From: Nonomuraea thailandensis
GTDB lineage: Bacteria > Actinomycetota > Actinomycetes > Streptosporangiales > Streptosporangiaceae
NCBI RefSeq assembly: GCF_024172165.1
Contig: NZ_JAMZEB010000002.1
Coordinates: 620,001-684,000 of the forward strand
Length of the DNA: 64,000 nt
Direction: 5' to 3'
Shown: positions 33,578-42,941 of the stretch, piece after piece
How the letters are laid out: each line of letters opens with the position of its first letter
Numbering within the stretch: position 1 is the stretch's first letter
Notes under the pieces: model-generated
The model's input: only the letters and a program-made list of their open reading frames with translations
The model's database searches: none
What the model was told of the DNA's origin: nothing
Made by a program: the position numbers and the translations under genes

Positions 33578-35152
33578 GTGGATCCGAGCATGGGTTTGCA
33601 GCTGCTGTTGCTCGCCGGGGGCGCGGTGGGCGTGGCGGCGATCGCGCGGCGCAGGGGCTGGCCGGCCCCGCTGCTGCTGGTGGCGGCCGGGCTGCTGGTC
33701 TCGCCGCTGGTGCCGGCGGTGCCGCTGCAACCGGAGCTGGTGCTGTACGTGTTCCTGCCGCCGCTGCTCTACTCGGCCGCGCTCGACAGCTCCTACCTGC
33801 GCCTGCGTGACGTCAAGCGGGCCGTGGGGCTGTTGTCGATCGGGCTGGTGCTGTTCACCACGGCCGTCGTCGGCCTGGTCGTCCACCTCATGCTGCCCGA
33901 CCTGCCGCTGGCGCTGGCGTTCGCGCTGGGCGCCATCATCGCGCCGCCCGACGCGGTGGCGGCCGTCGCGGTCGGCCGGCGGCTGGGGCTGCCGCGCAGG
34001 TCGCTGACCATCCTCATCGGCGAGAGCCTGTTCAACGACGCCACCGCCCTCACGCTCTACCGCGTGGCCATCGGGGCGGCCGTGGGCGGGGCCGTCAGCC
34101 TGTGGGAGGGGCTGTGGGAGTTCCTGTTCGCCGCCGTGGGCGGGGTGGTGATCGGGCTGGCGCTGGCGTTCCTCTTCGCCTGGATCTTCCAGCACACCCG
34201 TGACTCGCTGGTCGAGAACACACTGATGCTGCTGATCCCGTTCGCCGCCTACCTGGCGGCGGAGAGCGTGCACGCCTCCGGCGTGATCGCGGTCGTGATC
34301 GTCGGTCTCTACCTCGGCTACCGCATGCATCTGCGGGGGTTCGGCACCCGGCTGGTGTCCGACGCGGTGTGGAAGGTCACCGACTTCTTCCTCGAGGCGA
34401 TCGTGTTCGCGCTGATCGGGCTGCAGCTCGTCACCGTGATCGAGGGCATCACCGGCTACAGCCCCTGGGCGGTCGCCGGGTACGCGGCGGCGGTGCTGGC
34501 GGTGACGATCGTCACCAGGTTCGTGTGGGTGTTCGCGGTGACGTACGTGGTCAAGGTGTGGCGCAGGGGGAGCGGGCCGTCGGCAGCGGAGTCGGTGATC
34601 CTCGGCTGGGCGGGCATGCGGGGCGTGGTGTCGCTGGCGGCGGCGTTCTCGATCTCGGGGGTGGCCCCGCGGGACCGGGCGCTGCTGCTGTTCCTGACGT
34701 TCACGACCGTGATCGGCACGCTGCTCATCCAGGGCACCACGTTCCCCGCGCTGATCAGGCGGCTGGGCGTGTCCAGCGAGCAGGAGCAGTACGAGGACCG
34801 CCTGGCCGAGGCGGCGGCGCAGCAGGCCGCGCTGGAGTCGGGCCTGGCGGAGCTGGAGCGGCTGGTCGGCGAGCTGGACGACGAGCCCGACGAGATCCAG
34901 CGCCAGGTCATCGACCAGCTCAGGGAGAAGTCGTGGCGCCGCTCGCTGACGGCGTGGGAGCGCCTGGGCGGCGGCACGGGCGCGGGCGGCGCCGAGACGC
35001 CGAGCGCCCTCTACCGCCGCCTGCGCCGCGACATGCTGCAGGCCGAGCGTCAGGTGTTCGTCCGGCTGCGTGACGAGCGCCGCCTCGACGACGAGGTGCT
35101 GCGCGAGGTGATGGCGCAGCTCGACTTCGAGGAGGCGATCCTCGAAAGGTGA
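33578..35152 (+). CDS. Na+/H+ antiporter, CPA1 family
   Basis: 524-aa cation/proton exchanger with about 12 TM helices (residues 1-390) and a cytoplasmic C-terminal helical tail. The CPA1 signature GESLFNDATALTLYRVA near 148 contains the Asn-Asp pair that binds the cation; IAPPDAVAAVAVGRRLGLPR and GWAGMRGVVSLAAAFSI are also typical. GTG start. The tail has a long coiled coil (about 395-450). Ends 3 bp from the convergent zinc-finger gene. Confidence 0.93.
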   Translation: MDPSMGLQLLLLAGGAVGVAAIARRRGWPAPLLLVAAGLLVSPLVPAVPLQPELVLYVFLPPLLYSAALDSSYLRLRDVKRAVGLLSIGLVLFTTAVVGLVVHLMLPDLPLALAFALGAIIAPPDAVAAVAVGRRLGLPRRSLTILIGESLFNDATALTLYRVAIGAAVGGAVSLWEGLWEFLFAAVGGVVIGLALAFLFAWIFQHTRDSLVENTLMLLIPFAAYLAAESVHASGVIAVVIVGLYLGYRMHLRGFGTRLVSDAVWKVTDFFLEAIVFALIGLQLVTVIEGITGYSPWAVAGYAAAVLAVTIVTRFVWVFAVTYVVKVWRRGSGPSAAESVILGWAGMRGVVSLAAAFSISGVAPRDRALLLFLTFTTVIGTLLIQGTTFPALIRRLGVSSEQEQYEDRLAEAAAQQAALESGLAELERLVGELDDEPDEIQRQVIDQLREKSWRRSLTAWERLGGGTGAGGAETPSALYRRLRRDMLQAERQVFVRLRDERRLDDEVLREVMAQLDFEEAILER

Positions 35153-35155
35153 GCC

Positions 35156-35413
35156 TCACCCCATCTGACTGTCCACGAAGCACCACCGCCAGCTCTCGCC
35201 CCGCTCGTACGACTGCATGACCGGGTGACCCGTCTGGTGGAAGTGCCCCGTGGCGTGCTTGGCCGGGGAGGAGTCGCAACATCCGACGTGCCCGCACTCC
35301 AGGCAGCGCCGCAGGTGCACCCAGCGGCCCCCCTCGGCCAGGCACTCCTCGCAGCCCTCCGGCGTCTTCGCCGCGGGGTCGTCGGCCTTGGAAAGATGTT
35401 CACAAATTGCCAT
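35156..35413 (-). CDS. UBP-type zinc finger protein
   Basis: 85-aa protein made of a single ubiquitin-hydrolase-type zinc finger. Ordered Cys/His ligands are visible in ICEHL, GCEECLAEGG, RRCLECGHVGCCDSS and KHATGHFHQTGHPV. In eukaryotes the fold binds the ubiquitin C-terminus; in actinomycetes the partner is unknown. Start at ATG 35413; the longer frame upstream is unlikely. It sits convergently next to the antiporter. Confidence 0.88.
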   Translation of the reverse strand: MAICEHLSKADDPAAKTPEGCEECLAEGGRWVHLRRCLECGHVGCCDSSPAKHATGHFHQTGHPVMQSYERGESWRWCFVDSQMG

Positions 35414-35540
35414 ACCAGAAATCCTAGGCGCACCGTGCCGATCGAATTTCGGCCGGGCCTCTTGTCGGTCGCGGAGCAAGCGTGGACATTGGCCTCATCG
35501 GGGGGAGTGATGTAGGCCACACAATTCCGAGGAGCCGAGC

Positions 35541-36302
35541 GTGCTTGAGGTACGCAACCTCGAGGTCGTCTACGACGACGTGATGCTCGTGTTGCGCGGC
35601 GTGAGCATCCGTGTGCCGCCCGGCTCGATCGTGGCGCTGCTCGGCGCGAACGGCGCGGGCAAGACCACCCTGCTGCGGGCGCTGTCGGGGCTGCTCGACG
35701 TGCACGACGGCGAGATCACCAAGGGCGAGGTCACGCTGGAGGGCGAGCCCATCCACCACCTGCGGCCCGCCCAGATCGTCCGGCGCGGCGTCAGCCAGGT
35801 GATGGAGGGCCGGCGCATCCTGGCCGAGCTGACCGTCGAGGACAACCTCAGGGTCGGCGGCCACACGGCGGCGCAGTCCCATCTCGACCGCGTCTACGGC
35901 CTGTTCCCGGTGCTGCGGGAGCGGCGCAGGGCCGTGTCGGGCTACCTGTCGGGCGGCGAGCAGCAGATGCTGGCCGTCGGCCGCGCCCTCATGGCGGGCC
36001 CGAAGTACCTCCTGCTGGACGAGCCCAGCCTGGGCCTGGCCCCGTCACTGGTCGGCCAGGTGCGCGACCTCATCGTGGAGATCAACCGCCAGGGCACCAC
36101 CGTCCTGCTGGTCGAGCAGAACGCCACGATGGCCCTGTCCATCGCCTCGCACGGCTACGTCATGGAGACCGGGAAGATCGTGATGGACAAGCCGTCGCGC
36201 GAGCTGCTCGCCGACGAGGACATCAAGGAGTTCTACCTGGGGGCCGTCCGGTCCTTCCGCGAGGTCAAGCACTACAAGCGGAGAAAACGATGGCTCTCCT
36301 GA
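35541..36302 (+). CDS. livF: Branched-chain amino acid-type ABC transporter ATP-binding protein LivF
   Basis: 253-aa ATPase. Walker A GANGAGKTTLLRALSGL at about residues 36-52, signature YLSGGEQQMLAVGRAL near 134, Walker B LLLDEPSLGLAP near 156, H-loop after VEQNA. The start of an operon whose genes all overlap; livG begins 13 bp before its stop. Energises uptake together with LivG. Confidence 0.93.
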   Translation: MLEVRNLEVVYDDVMLVLRGVSIRVPPGSIVALLGANGAGKTTLLRALSGLLDVHDGEITKGEVTLEGEPIHHLRPAQIVRRGVSQVMEGRRILAELTVEDNLRVGGHTAAQSHLDRVYGLFPVLRERRRAVSGYLSGGEQQMLAVGRALMAGPKYLLLDEPSLGLAPSLVGQVRDLIVEINRQGTTVLLVEQNATMALSIASHGYVMETGKIVMDKPSRELLADEDIKEFYLGAVRSFREVKHYKRRKRWLS

Positions 36303-37054
36303 CGTTCGAGGACGTGCACCTGAGCTTCGCCGGGGTCAAGGCCATCGACGGGGTGTCCTTCGAGGTGCACCAGGCGGAGCTGCTGGCCCTCATCGGCCCG
36401 AACGGCGCCGGCAAGACCTCGATCTTCAACGTGCTGTCCGGCGTCTACCGGCCGCAGCGCGGCCGGGTCACCTTCCTCGGCGAGGACGTGCTGGGCCGCC
36501 GCCCGCACGAGATCGCCGCCATGGGCCTGGCGCGGACCTTCCAGAACGTGGAGCTCTTCCACAACCTGACCGTCCTGGACAACCTCATGCTCGGCCGCCA
36601 CCACCACTTCCGCTACGGCGCCCTGTCCGCGCTCGCCTGGTACGGCCGCGCCAGGCGCGCCGAGCTGGCCGCCCGCGCCAGGATCGAGGACATCATCGAC
36701 TTCCTGGAGCTGGAGGCGTGGCGCCGCCACCCCGTGCGGCTGCTGCCGTACGGGATCCAGAAGCGGGTCGAGCTGGGCCGGGCGCTGGCCATGGAGCCCC
36801 GGCTGCTCCTGCTGGACGAGCCCGTGGCCGGCATGAACCTGGAGGAGACCGAGGACATGGCCAGGTTCGTGCTGGACATCCGGGACGAGCTGGGCATCCC
36901 CGTCGTGCTCGTGGACCACGACATGGCGCTGGTCATGGACCTGGCCGACCGGGTGCTCGTGCTCGACTTCGGCCGCCCCGTCGCGCTCGGCGACCCGGCC
37001 GAGGTGCAGCAGGACCCCGCGGTCATCGAGGCGTACCTGGGAGGAACGGCATGA
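36290..37054 (+). CDS. livG: Branched-chain amino acid-type ABC transporter ATP-binding protein LivG
   Basis: 254-aa ATPase. Walker A GPNGAGKTSIFNVLSGVYRP, the LivG-type NVELFHNLTVLDNLMLGRH insertion with RTFQN, Walker B LLLDEPVAGMN, and VDHDMALVMDLADRVLVLDFG. The ABC signature is LLPYGIQKRVELGRAL, an YG-I-Q variant of the usual S-G-G-Q that is normal in this subgroup. Its stop overlaps the acyl-CoA ligase start by 4 bp. Confidence 0.93.
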   Translation: MALLTFEDVHLSFAGVKAIDGVSFEVHQAELLALIGPNGAGKTSIFNVLSGVYRPQRGRVTFLGEDVLGRRPHEIAAMGLARTFQNVELFHNLTVLDNLMLGRHHHFRYGALSALAWYGRARRAELAARARIEDIIDFLELEAWRRHPVRLLPYGIQKRVELGRALAMEPRLLLLDEPVAGMNLEETEDMARFVLDIRDELGIPVVLVDHDMALVMDLADRVLVLDFGRPVALGDPAEVQQDPAVIEAYLGGTA

Positions 37055-38898
37055 GCACGGGCGTCGCGTCGAGGACCGCCACCATCGTGACGAGGGTGCG
37101 CGAGCGCGCCAGGAACGCCCCCGAGGCCGTCGCCATGCGGCACAAGGACCTCGGCATCTGGCAGGAGGTCACCTGGGCCGCGTACTGGACGCAGGTCGAG
37201 CTCGTCGCCCACGCCCTGCTCGCGCTCGGCGTCGAGCCGGGCGACCGGGTGGCCGTGCACTCCGAGAACCGCCCGGAATGGCTCCACGCCGACCTCGGCA
37301 CGGTCGCCGCGCGCGGCATCACGGTCGGCCTGTACCCGACGAACCCGCCCGCGGAGGTCGCCTACCTGCTGGCCGACTCCGGCGCGAAGATCCTCGTCGC
37401 CGAGGACCAGGAGCAGGTGGACAAGGCGCTGGCCGTCCTCGACGAGTGCCCCGAGCTGCGGCGCATCGTCTACCTGGAGCCGCGCGGCATCCGCGGCCGC
37501 TACGACGACGACGTGCTCATGTCCTGGCCCGAGCTGCTCGCGCTCGGGGCCGAGCACCGCGCCGCGCACCCCGGCGCCGTGGAGCACCGCATGGCCGAGG
37601 CCGAGCCCGCCGACGTGATGACGCTCATCTACACCTCCGGCACCACCGGGCCGCCCAAGGGCGTGATGCTCACCGTCGCCAACGTCGAGTTCGCCGTCCG
37701 CACGCTGGTCGAGGGCGGCGGCTTCACCTCCCCGCCGCCGGCGGAACACGATCTCGCGCTGTCGTACCTGCCGCTGTGCCACGTCGCCGAGCGGGCGTTC
37801 ACCGTCTGGTTCAACTCGGCGGCCGGGGTGCAGGTGAACTTCGCCGAGTCCATCGACACCGTCCAGGCCAACCTGCGGGAGGTGCAGCCGACGATCCTGT
37901 TCGGGGTGCCGCGCATCTGGGAGAAGGTGCTGGCGCAGGTCAACATCAGGCTGGAGTCGGCCTCGCCGGTGAAGCGGGCGTTCACCAGGCTCTGGCTGCG
38001 GGTGGCCGACCGGGTCGGCGACACGCTGGTGCGCACCGGCGGCCGGCACACGGCCTGGACGCGGGCGGCGTACGCGGCGGGCTGGGTGTTCTGCTACCGC
38101 TCGCTGCGCGAGCGGCTCGGCATGCGGCGGGTCCGCTACGCCGCCTCCGGCGCCGCGCCGATCGCGCCGGACGTGCTCAAGTTCTACATGGGGATCGGCG
38201 TGCCGATGCACGAGGTGTACGGCATGAGCGAGAACACCGCCGTCGCCACCGCCAACCGCCCCGGACGGATCCGCCTCGGCACGGTCGGCGAGCCGCAGCC
38301 CGGCATCGAGCTGAAGATCGACGAGGCCACCGGCGAGATCATGACCAGGCACCCGGGCAACTTCGCCGGCTACTGGCGCAACCCGCGCGCCACCGCCGAC
38401 GTGCTGGACGAGGACGGCTGGCTGCACACCGGCGACGTGGGCGAATGGGTGGACGGCACGCACGTGCGGATCACCGACCGCATGAAGGACCTCATCATCA
38501 CGGCCGGCGGCAAGAACATCGCGCCCAGCGAGATCGAGAACGCGCTGAAGGCGTCCCCGTACGTGAAGGAGGCCGTGGTCATCGGGGACCAGCGGCCCTA
38601 CCTGGTGGCGCTGATCGGGATCGAGCTGGACACCGTGGGGGAGTGGGCGCGGCGGCGCGGCCTGCCGTACACGACCTACCGGGACCTGTCGGACAAGCCG
38701 CAGGTGCGCGAGCTGGTCCAGGGGATCGTGAACGGGGTGAACGAGCGGTTCGCGTACGTGGAGCAGGTCAAGCGGTTCGCGTTCCTGCCCAAGGAGCTCG
38801 ACCACGAGGACGGCGAGCTGACCGCCACCCAGAAGGTCAAGCGCTCGGCCATCGCCAAGCTCTTCGAGGACCTGGTCGAAGGGATGTACGCCCGGTGA
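37051..38898 (+). CDS. AMP-dependent acyl-CoA ligase embedded in the liv operon
   Basis: 615-aa ANL-superfamily enzyme activating a carboxylic acid to its CoA thioester. The P-loop TLIYTSGTTGPPKGVMLT lies near 190, the adenine motif YGMSENTAVATA near 390, and the hinge Asp in GWLHTGDVGEW near 455; the C-terminal Lys lies in ATQKVKRSAI. The length and linker fit long-chain/aromatic acyl-CoA synthetases. It lies between livG and livH with 4-bp overlaps at both ends, so the transported compound is probably its substrate. Confidence 0.92.
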   Translation: MSTGVASRTATIVTRVRERARNAPEAVAMRHKDLGIWQEVTWAAYWTQVELVAHALLALGVEPGDRVAVHSENRPEWLHADLGTVAARGITVGLYPTNPPAEVAYLLADSGAKILVAEDQEQVDKALAVLDECPELRRIVYLEPRGIRGRYDDDVLMSWPELLALGAEHRAAHPGAVEHRMAEAEPADVMTLIYTSGTTGPPKGVMLTVANVEFAVRTLVEGGGFTSPPPAEHDLALSYLPLCHVAERAFTVWFNSAAGVQVNFAESIDTVQANLREVQPTILFGVPRIWEKVLAQVNIRLESASPVKRAFTRLWLRVADRVGDTLVRTGGRHTAWTRAAYAAGWVFCYRSLRERLGMRRVRYAASGAAPIAPDVLKFYMGIGVPMHEVYGMSENTAVATANRPGRIRLGTVGEPQPGIELKIDEATGEIMTRHPGNFAGYWRNPRATADVLDEDGWLHTGDVGEWVDGTHVRITDRMKDLIITAGGKNIAPSEIENALKASPYVKEAVVIGDQRPYLVALIGIELDTVGEWARRRGLPYTTYRDLSDKPQVRELVQGIVNGVNERFAYVEQVKRFAFLPKELDHEDGELTATQKVKRSAIAKLFEDLVEGMYAR

Positions 38899-39782
38899 AG
38901 GGGTTGCTGGAGTCGGTGATCAGGGGCCTGGGGAACGGCTCGGTGTACGCGCTGCTGGCGCTCGGCTTCGTGATCATCTACAAGGCCACGCGCGTGATCA
39001 GCTTCGCCCAGCCCGCCCTCATGCTGGCCGGGGCCGTCGCGGTCAGCTACCTGGCCGGGGTGACCGGCTTCTACCCGGCCGTGCTGCTGTCGGCGCTGCT
39101 CATCGCGGGCGTGGCGCTGGTCGTCGAGCGGGTGGCGATCAGGCCGATGGTGGGCCGGCCGGTGTTCGTGGTGGCGATCATCACGCTCGGCATCGACGTG
39201 GTGCTGCGGGTGGTGGTCAACACCTTCATCGGCCGGGACGTGCGGCAGGTCGGCGACCCGTGGGGGTTCACGCAGGTCTCGCTCGGGCCGCTGGTCGTGC
39301 AGTCGCGCTGGCTGGCCATGATGCTGGTCACCGCCGTGCTGGTGGCGCTGCTGTTCGCGTTCTTCCGCTACACGCGCTACGGGCTGGCGATGCGGGCGGC
39401 GGCCTTCGACCAGGAGATCGCACTGGCCCAGGGGGTCTCCGTGGGCGCGGTGTTCGCGCTGTCGTGGGGGCTGGCCGGGTTCCTGGCGGCGATCGCCGGG
39501 ATGTTCGTCGGCACCGGGCAGGGGATCGAGCAGATGACCTGGGTGATCGCGCTGAAGGCGCTGCCGGCGATCATCGTGGGCGGGCTCGACTCGCTGGGCG
39601 GGGCCGTGGCGGGCGGGCTGGTCGTGGGCGTGGTGGAGTCGCTGTTCCAGTCGTACCAGGGGGAGCTCGCGCCGTGGCTGGGGCAGAACTTCGCGGTCGT
39701 GTCGCCGTACGTGGTGATGCTGATCGTGCTGCTGGTGCGGCCGTACGGGCTGTTCGGGACCCGGGAGGTCGAGCGGGTATGA
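38895..39782 (+). CDS. livH: ABC transporter permease LivH
   Basis: 295-aa inner-membrane permease with about eight TM helices. GLGNGSVYALLALGFVIIYKATRVISFAQ is the LivH N-terminal signature, and the EAA-like coupling loop lies in TRYGLAMRAAAFDQEIALAQGVSVG. Ends with IVLLVRPYGLFGTREVERV. GTG start overlaps the ligase stop; the stop overlaps livM. Confidence 0.92.
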   Translation: MKGLLESVIRGLGNGSVYALLALGFVIIYKATRVISFAQPALMLAGAVAVSYLAGVTGFYPAVLLSALLIAGVALVVERVAIRPMVGRPVFVVAIITLGIDVVLRVVVNTFIGRDVRQVGDPWGFTQVSLGPLVVQSRWLAMMLVTAVLVALLFAFFRYTRYGLAMRAAAFDQEIALAQGVSVGAVFALSWGLAGFLAAIAGMFVGTGQGIEQMTWVIALKALPAIIVGGLDSLGGAVAGGLVVGVVESLFQSYQGELAPWLGQNFAVVSPYVVMLIVLLVRPYGLFGTREVERV

Positions 39783-40942
39783 CGGAGACGCGGACGACGG
39801 CGGCGGCGCCTCCTGACATACCGACCGGCCGGTCTCGGCGGGTGCGCGGCCGGCCGCTGCTCTACACCTCCTACGCCCAGGACATGGCGCTGCTCGACAC
39901 GCCCGCCAAGAAGGTGTCCACGGGCCTGCTGGTGCTGGTGGCGTTCGCGCTGGCGGTGCTGCTCCAGGACCGGTCGCTGGAGGTGCTGGCGGGGGCGTAC
40001 GTGCTGGCCATCGGGGCGATCGGGCTCAACATCGTCACCGGGTACGCGGGGCAGGTCTCGCTCGGGCACGCGTTCTTCGTCGCGATCGGCGCGTACACGG
40101 CGGCCGCCCTGTCGGGCCCGCCCGGTGGGGAGAACATCGGGTACGGCGTCGCCGAGCTGTGGATCTGGCTGCCCGCCGCCGGCCTGGTCGCCGCCGCGGC
40201 CGGGGTGCTCGTCGCGCCGCTGGCCACCCGGCTGCGCGGACTCTACCTGGCCGTCGTCACGCTCGGGCTGGTCTTCCTGGGCGAGCACATCTTCAAGGAG
40301 TGGCAGGAGCTGACCGGCGGGCCCGGCGTCGGCAGGGAGGCGGCGATCCCGCAGCTCTTCGGCGTGCGGCTGGACCAGGACGGGCCGCTCGGCACCAAGG
40401 AGCAGCTCCTCCACACGCTCATGCTGACGCTGCTCATCGTCTTCGCCGTGGCCGCCCGCAACCTGGCGCGCTCCCGCATCGGCCGCGCCTTCGCCGCCAT
40501 CCGCGACCGCGACATCGCCGCCGCCGTCATCGGGGTGCCGCTCACCCGCTACAAGGTGCTCGCCTTCGGCATCTCCTCGTTCTACGCGGGGTGCGCGGGC
40601 GGGCTGCTCTACACGATCTCCGGGTACGTCGAGCCGGGGTCGTTCAACCTGCTGCTGTCGGTGCAGTTCATCGCGATGGTGCTGATCGGCGGGGTGGCGA
40701 CGGTGTCGGGGGCCATCGCGGGGGCGCTGTTCATCTCGCTGCTGCAGCCGGTGACCAGGTCGCTGCCGGCGCTGGTGCCGTTCATCAGCGGGGACACCAC
40801 GCAGACGCCGAACGTGTTCCAGGTCGAGACCGTCCTGTACGGGCTGCTGATCGTGCTGTTCCTCATCTTCGAGCCACGGGGCCTGTTCGGCCTGTGGATC
40901 CGGGTCCGCAACTACTGGAAGTCCTGGCCTTTCTCGTACTAG
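39779..40942 (+). CDS. livM: ABC transporter permease LivM
   Basis: 387-aa permease with about ten TM helices after a 40-residue cytoplasmic N-terminus. GYAGQVSLGHAFFVAIGAY is the LivM signature, and the coupling loop is SRIGRAFAAIRDRDIAAAVIGVPLTRYK. C-terminal LIFEPRGLFGLWIRVRNYWKSWPFSY is typical. Followed by the binding-protein gene after 21 bp. Confidence 0.92.
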   Translation: MTETRTTAAAPPDIPTGRSRRVRGRPLLYTSYAQDMALLDTPAKKVSTGLLVLVAFALAVLLQDRSLEVLAGAYVLAIGAIGLNIVTGYAGQVSLGHAFFVAIGAYTAAALSGPPGGENIGYGVAELWIWLPAAGLVAAAAGVLVAPLATRLRGLYLAVVTLGLVFLGEHIFKEWQELTGGPGVGREAAIPQLFGVRLDQDGPLGTKEQLLHTLMLTLLIVFAVAARNLARSRIGRAFAAIRDRDIAAAVIGVPLTRYKVLAFGISSFYAGCAGGLLYTISGYVEPGSFNLLLSVQFIAMVLIGGVATVSGAIAGALFISLLQPVTRSLPALVPFISGDTTQTPNVFQVETVLYGLLIVLFLIFEPRGLFGLWIRVRNYWKSWPFSY

Positions 40943-40963
40943 CTCGCTCCAGGAGGGTTCTCC

Positions 40964-42250
40964 ATGAAGAGTCGCTATGCAGTCACTGTTGTCGCCATGG
41001 CGGCCCTTCTGTCCGCATGCGGCGTCTTCCGGGGGGACGACCAGGGCACGCAGGGCGGCGCCGTCGCGGCGCCGGGTGTCACCACCGAGCCCTGCCCCTC
41101 CGCGGTGGACAGCAAGAAGGGCTGCATCTACCTCGGCACCATCTCCGACCTCACCGCCGGCCCCTTCGCCGCGCTCGCCGTGCCCATCACCGACGCCCAG
41201 AAGGCCTTCTGGGCGCGCGTCAACAAGGCGGGCGGCATCGGCGGCAAGTACGAGGTGGACGTCACCAAGTACGTCAAGGACAACAAGTACAACCCCGAGG
41301 TGCACCGGCAGGTCTACAACGAGATCAAGGACCAGGTGCTCGGCCTCGCCCAGACCCTCGGCTCGCCCACGACCGCCGCCATCATCGGCGACCTCAAGGC
41401 CGGCAACATCGTCGCCGCTCCCGCCTCGTGGACCTCGGCCTGGGAGTTCGAGGACGTCATCATCGAGACCGGGTCGAACTACTGCGTGGAGGCGATGAAC
41501 TCGGTCGACTACGCGGTGGACACGTACAAGGTGAAGAGCGTCATGGCCGTGCACCTGGCCGGTGACTACGGCGCGGACGCCGCGGCCGGCGCCAAGGCGG
41601 CCGCCGAGCGCAGCGGCCTGACCTTCACCAACGTCGAGACCCCGAGCGGCGCCACCGAGCAGGGCCGCGCCATCACCGAGATCACCAAGAACAAGCCCGA
41701 CCTGGTCATCCTGACCACTGGTCCCGCGGACGCCGCCACGATCGTCGGCCAGTCGGCCGCGGCCGGGTACAAGGGCCGCTTCATCGGCACCGGCCCGACC
41801 TGGAACCCGGCCCTGCTGCAATCGCCCGCCGCCCCCGCCCTGAAGGCCCTGTACGAGCAGTCGGCCCCCGGCAAGCCCTGGGACGCCGACACCCCCGGCC
41901 ACAAGGCGATGCGGGACGCGCTCCCCGGGGTCACCCCCAATGACGGTTACACGTCGGGGTGGGCGTGGGCGTATCCCATGAAGGCGGCCCTGGACGCGAT
42001 GGTGGCCGGCGGGAACGTGAGCAGGAGTGGCCTGCTGGCGGCGGTGAAGACGCTGAAGACGGTCGACTACGAGGGGATGCTGCCGGCGGAGGCGGGCAAC
42101 TTCGCGGACCCGGCGGCGGTCTTCAGGCAGACGTTGATCAACAAGGTGGATGACAAGGCGACCACGGGTGTCACCATCGTGAAGGACTTCTTCACGGGGC
42201 CGACGGCCCAGGCCTACACCTTCGACGGGCCCTGCTTCTCCAAGCTGTAG
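40964..42250 (+). CDS. Periplasmic-binding-type lipoprotein of the liv transporter
   Basis: 428-aa solute-binding protein (LivJ/LivK-like, type I fold). Lipobox LLSAC with Cys19, so it is membrane-tethered outside the cell. Segments LGTISDLTAGPFAALAVPITDAQKAFWARVN and DYGADAAAGAKAAAERSGL are fold-typical. The ligand is not visible; the embedded ligase suggests a carboxylate rather than an amino acid. Strong RBS CAGGAGGG at 40951-40957. A terminator-like hairpin follows. Confidence 0.9.
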   Translation: MKSRYAVTVVAMAALLSACGVFRGDDQGTQGGAVAAPGVTTEPCPSAVDSKKGCIYLGTISDLTAGPFAALAVPITDAQKAFWARVNKAGGIGGKYEVDVTKYVKDNKYNPEVHRQVYNEIKDQVLGLAQTLGSPTTAAIIGDLKAGNIVAAPASWTSAWEFEDVIIETGSNYCVEAMNSVDYAVDTYKVKSVMAVHLAGDYGADAAAGAKAAAERSGLTFTNVETPSGATEQGRAITEITKNKPDLVILTTGPADAATIVGQSAAAGYKGRFIGTGPTWNPALLQSPAAPALKALYEQSAPGKPWDADTPGHKAMRDALPGVTPNDGYTSGWAWAYPMKAALDAMVAGGNVSRSGLLAAVKTLKTVDYEGMLPAEAGNFADPAAVFRQTLINKVDDKATTGVTIVKDFFTGPTAQAYTFDGPCFSKL

Positions 42251-42279
42251 CCCGCCCGTTGCCCGTTCGCGGGGTGGGC
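42250..42279 (+). terminator. Hairpin after the liv operon
   Basis: GCCCGCCC (42250-42257) pairs with GGGTGGGC (42272-42279), an 8-bp stem with one G-U pair and a 14-base loop, starting at the stop codon. The following 42280-42552 shows no gene. Confidence 0.5.
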
Positions 42280-42552
42280 CGTTGCCGCCCTCCCCGCAAG
42301 GGCTTCGCGCTGCGAGGCTCAGGCGTTCTGGTCTGGGCGCCTGCGGCGCGCCCCCGCGCCTGCGGGGCAAGTCGACGCTCGCGCCCGCTTGGCAGCGCTC
42401 CGAACCCCTTCCCGGCCGCTTGGCGCAGGCTCGTCAAGGAGTGCGGAGTGCCTGCTCACCCCAGGAAGGCGGCGAAGGCCGGCGAACGCACCGCGCCGCG
42501 AGCCGACCGCACAAGGCCGAGCCGCCTGACCACCCGATCGTCGAGGTCGCCG

Positions 42553-42778
42553 TCATCGCCGCCAGAAGGCATCATGAGCGTGCTGGTCGGCCACGTATTC
42601 CCAGCGTTCCGCGACCGACCCTCGCTCGAAGCGGTAGACGTTGAAGTTGTCCATCTCGACACGCTCTCCGCACGGCGTCGTCGGCGATCAGGGCGAGATA
42701 ACCATCAAGATCGCCATTCTCGATGAGATCGTAGAGGTGGCGAGCGAGCCTGGCGTTCGGGTGCGGATCTGGCCCCAT
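42553..42778 (-). pseudogene. SnoaL/NTF2-like pseudogene with internal deletion and frameshift
   Basis: The N-terminal frame from ATG 42778 reads PNARLARHLYDLIENGDL then DGYLALIADDAV, a typical SnoaL-like start. About 36 residues in, a different frame takes over and reads ERVEMDNFNVYRFERGSV then AERWEYVADQHAHDAFWRR before a TGA at 42553-42555, a typical SnoaL-like end. Intact family members are about 125-140 aa; here roughly 50 central residues are missing. The gene has been inactivated by deletion. Confidence 0.75.
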
Positions 42779-42856
42779 CTGGCAACCATGTCACACCGAA
42801 GTGCTGCCTGACTGCGGTGACGTGTCCCGACCTGGGCTGCTCGGGACGACTCGGAT

Positions 42857-42889
42857 GTCCTGCAAGACCCCATGCGCGTCCTGCAAGAC
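42857..42889. promoter_or_regulatory. Direct repeats GTCCTGCAAGAC with 21-bp period
   Basis: Identical 12-bp sequences at 42857-42868 and 42878-42889, two helical turns apart and 52 bp upstream of the methyltransferase ATG. The arrangement fits tandem binding sites on one DNA face. Confidence 0.4.
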
Positions 42890-42941
42890 TCCCACGTGTT
42901 GATGGCGCGATCTTGATGTGGCGCGCTGCCAGAATCAGATC

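Noticed and set aside
39377..42370. 997-aa frame antisense to livH-livM and the binding protein
   Set aside because: Composition of an antisense GC frame; real genes on the + strand have clear motifs.
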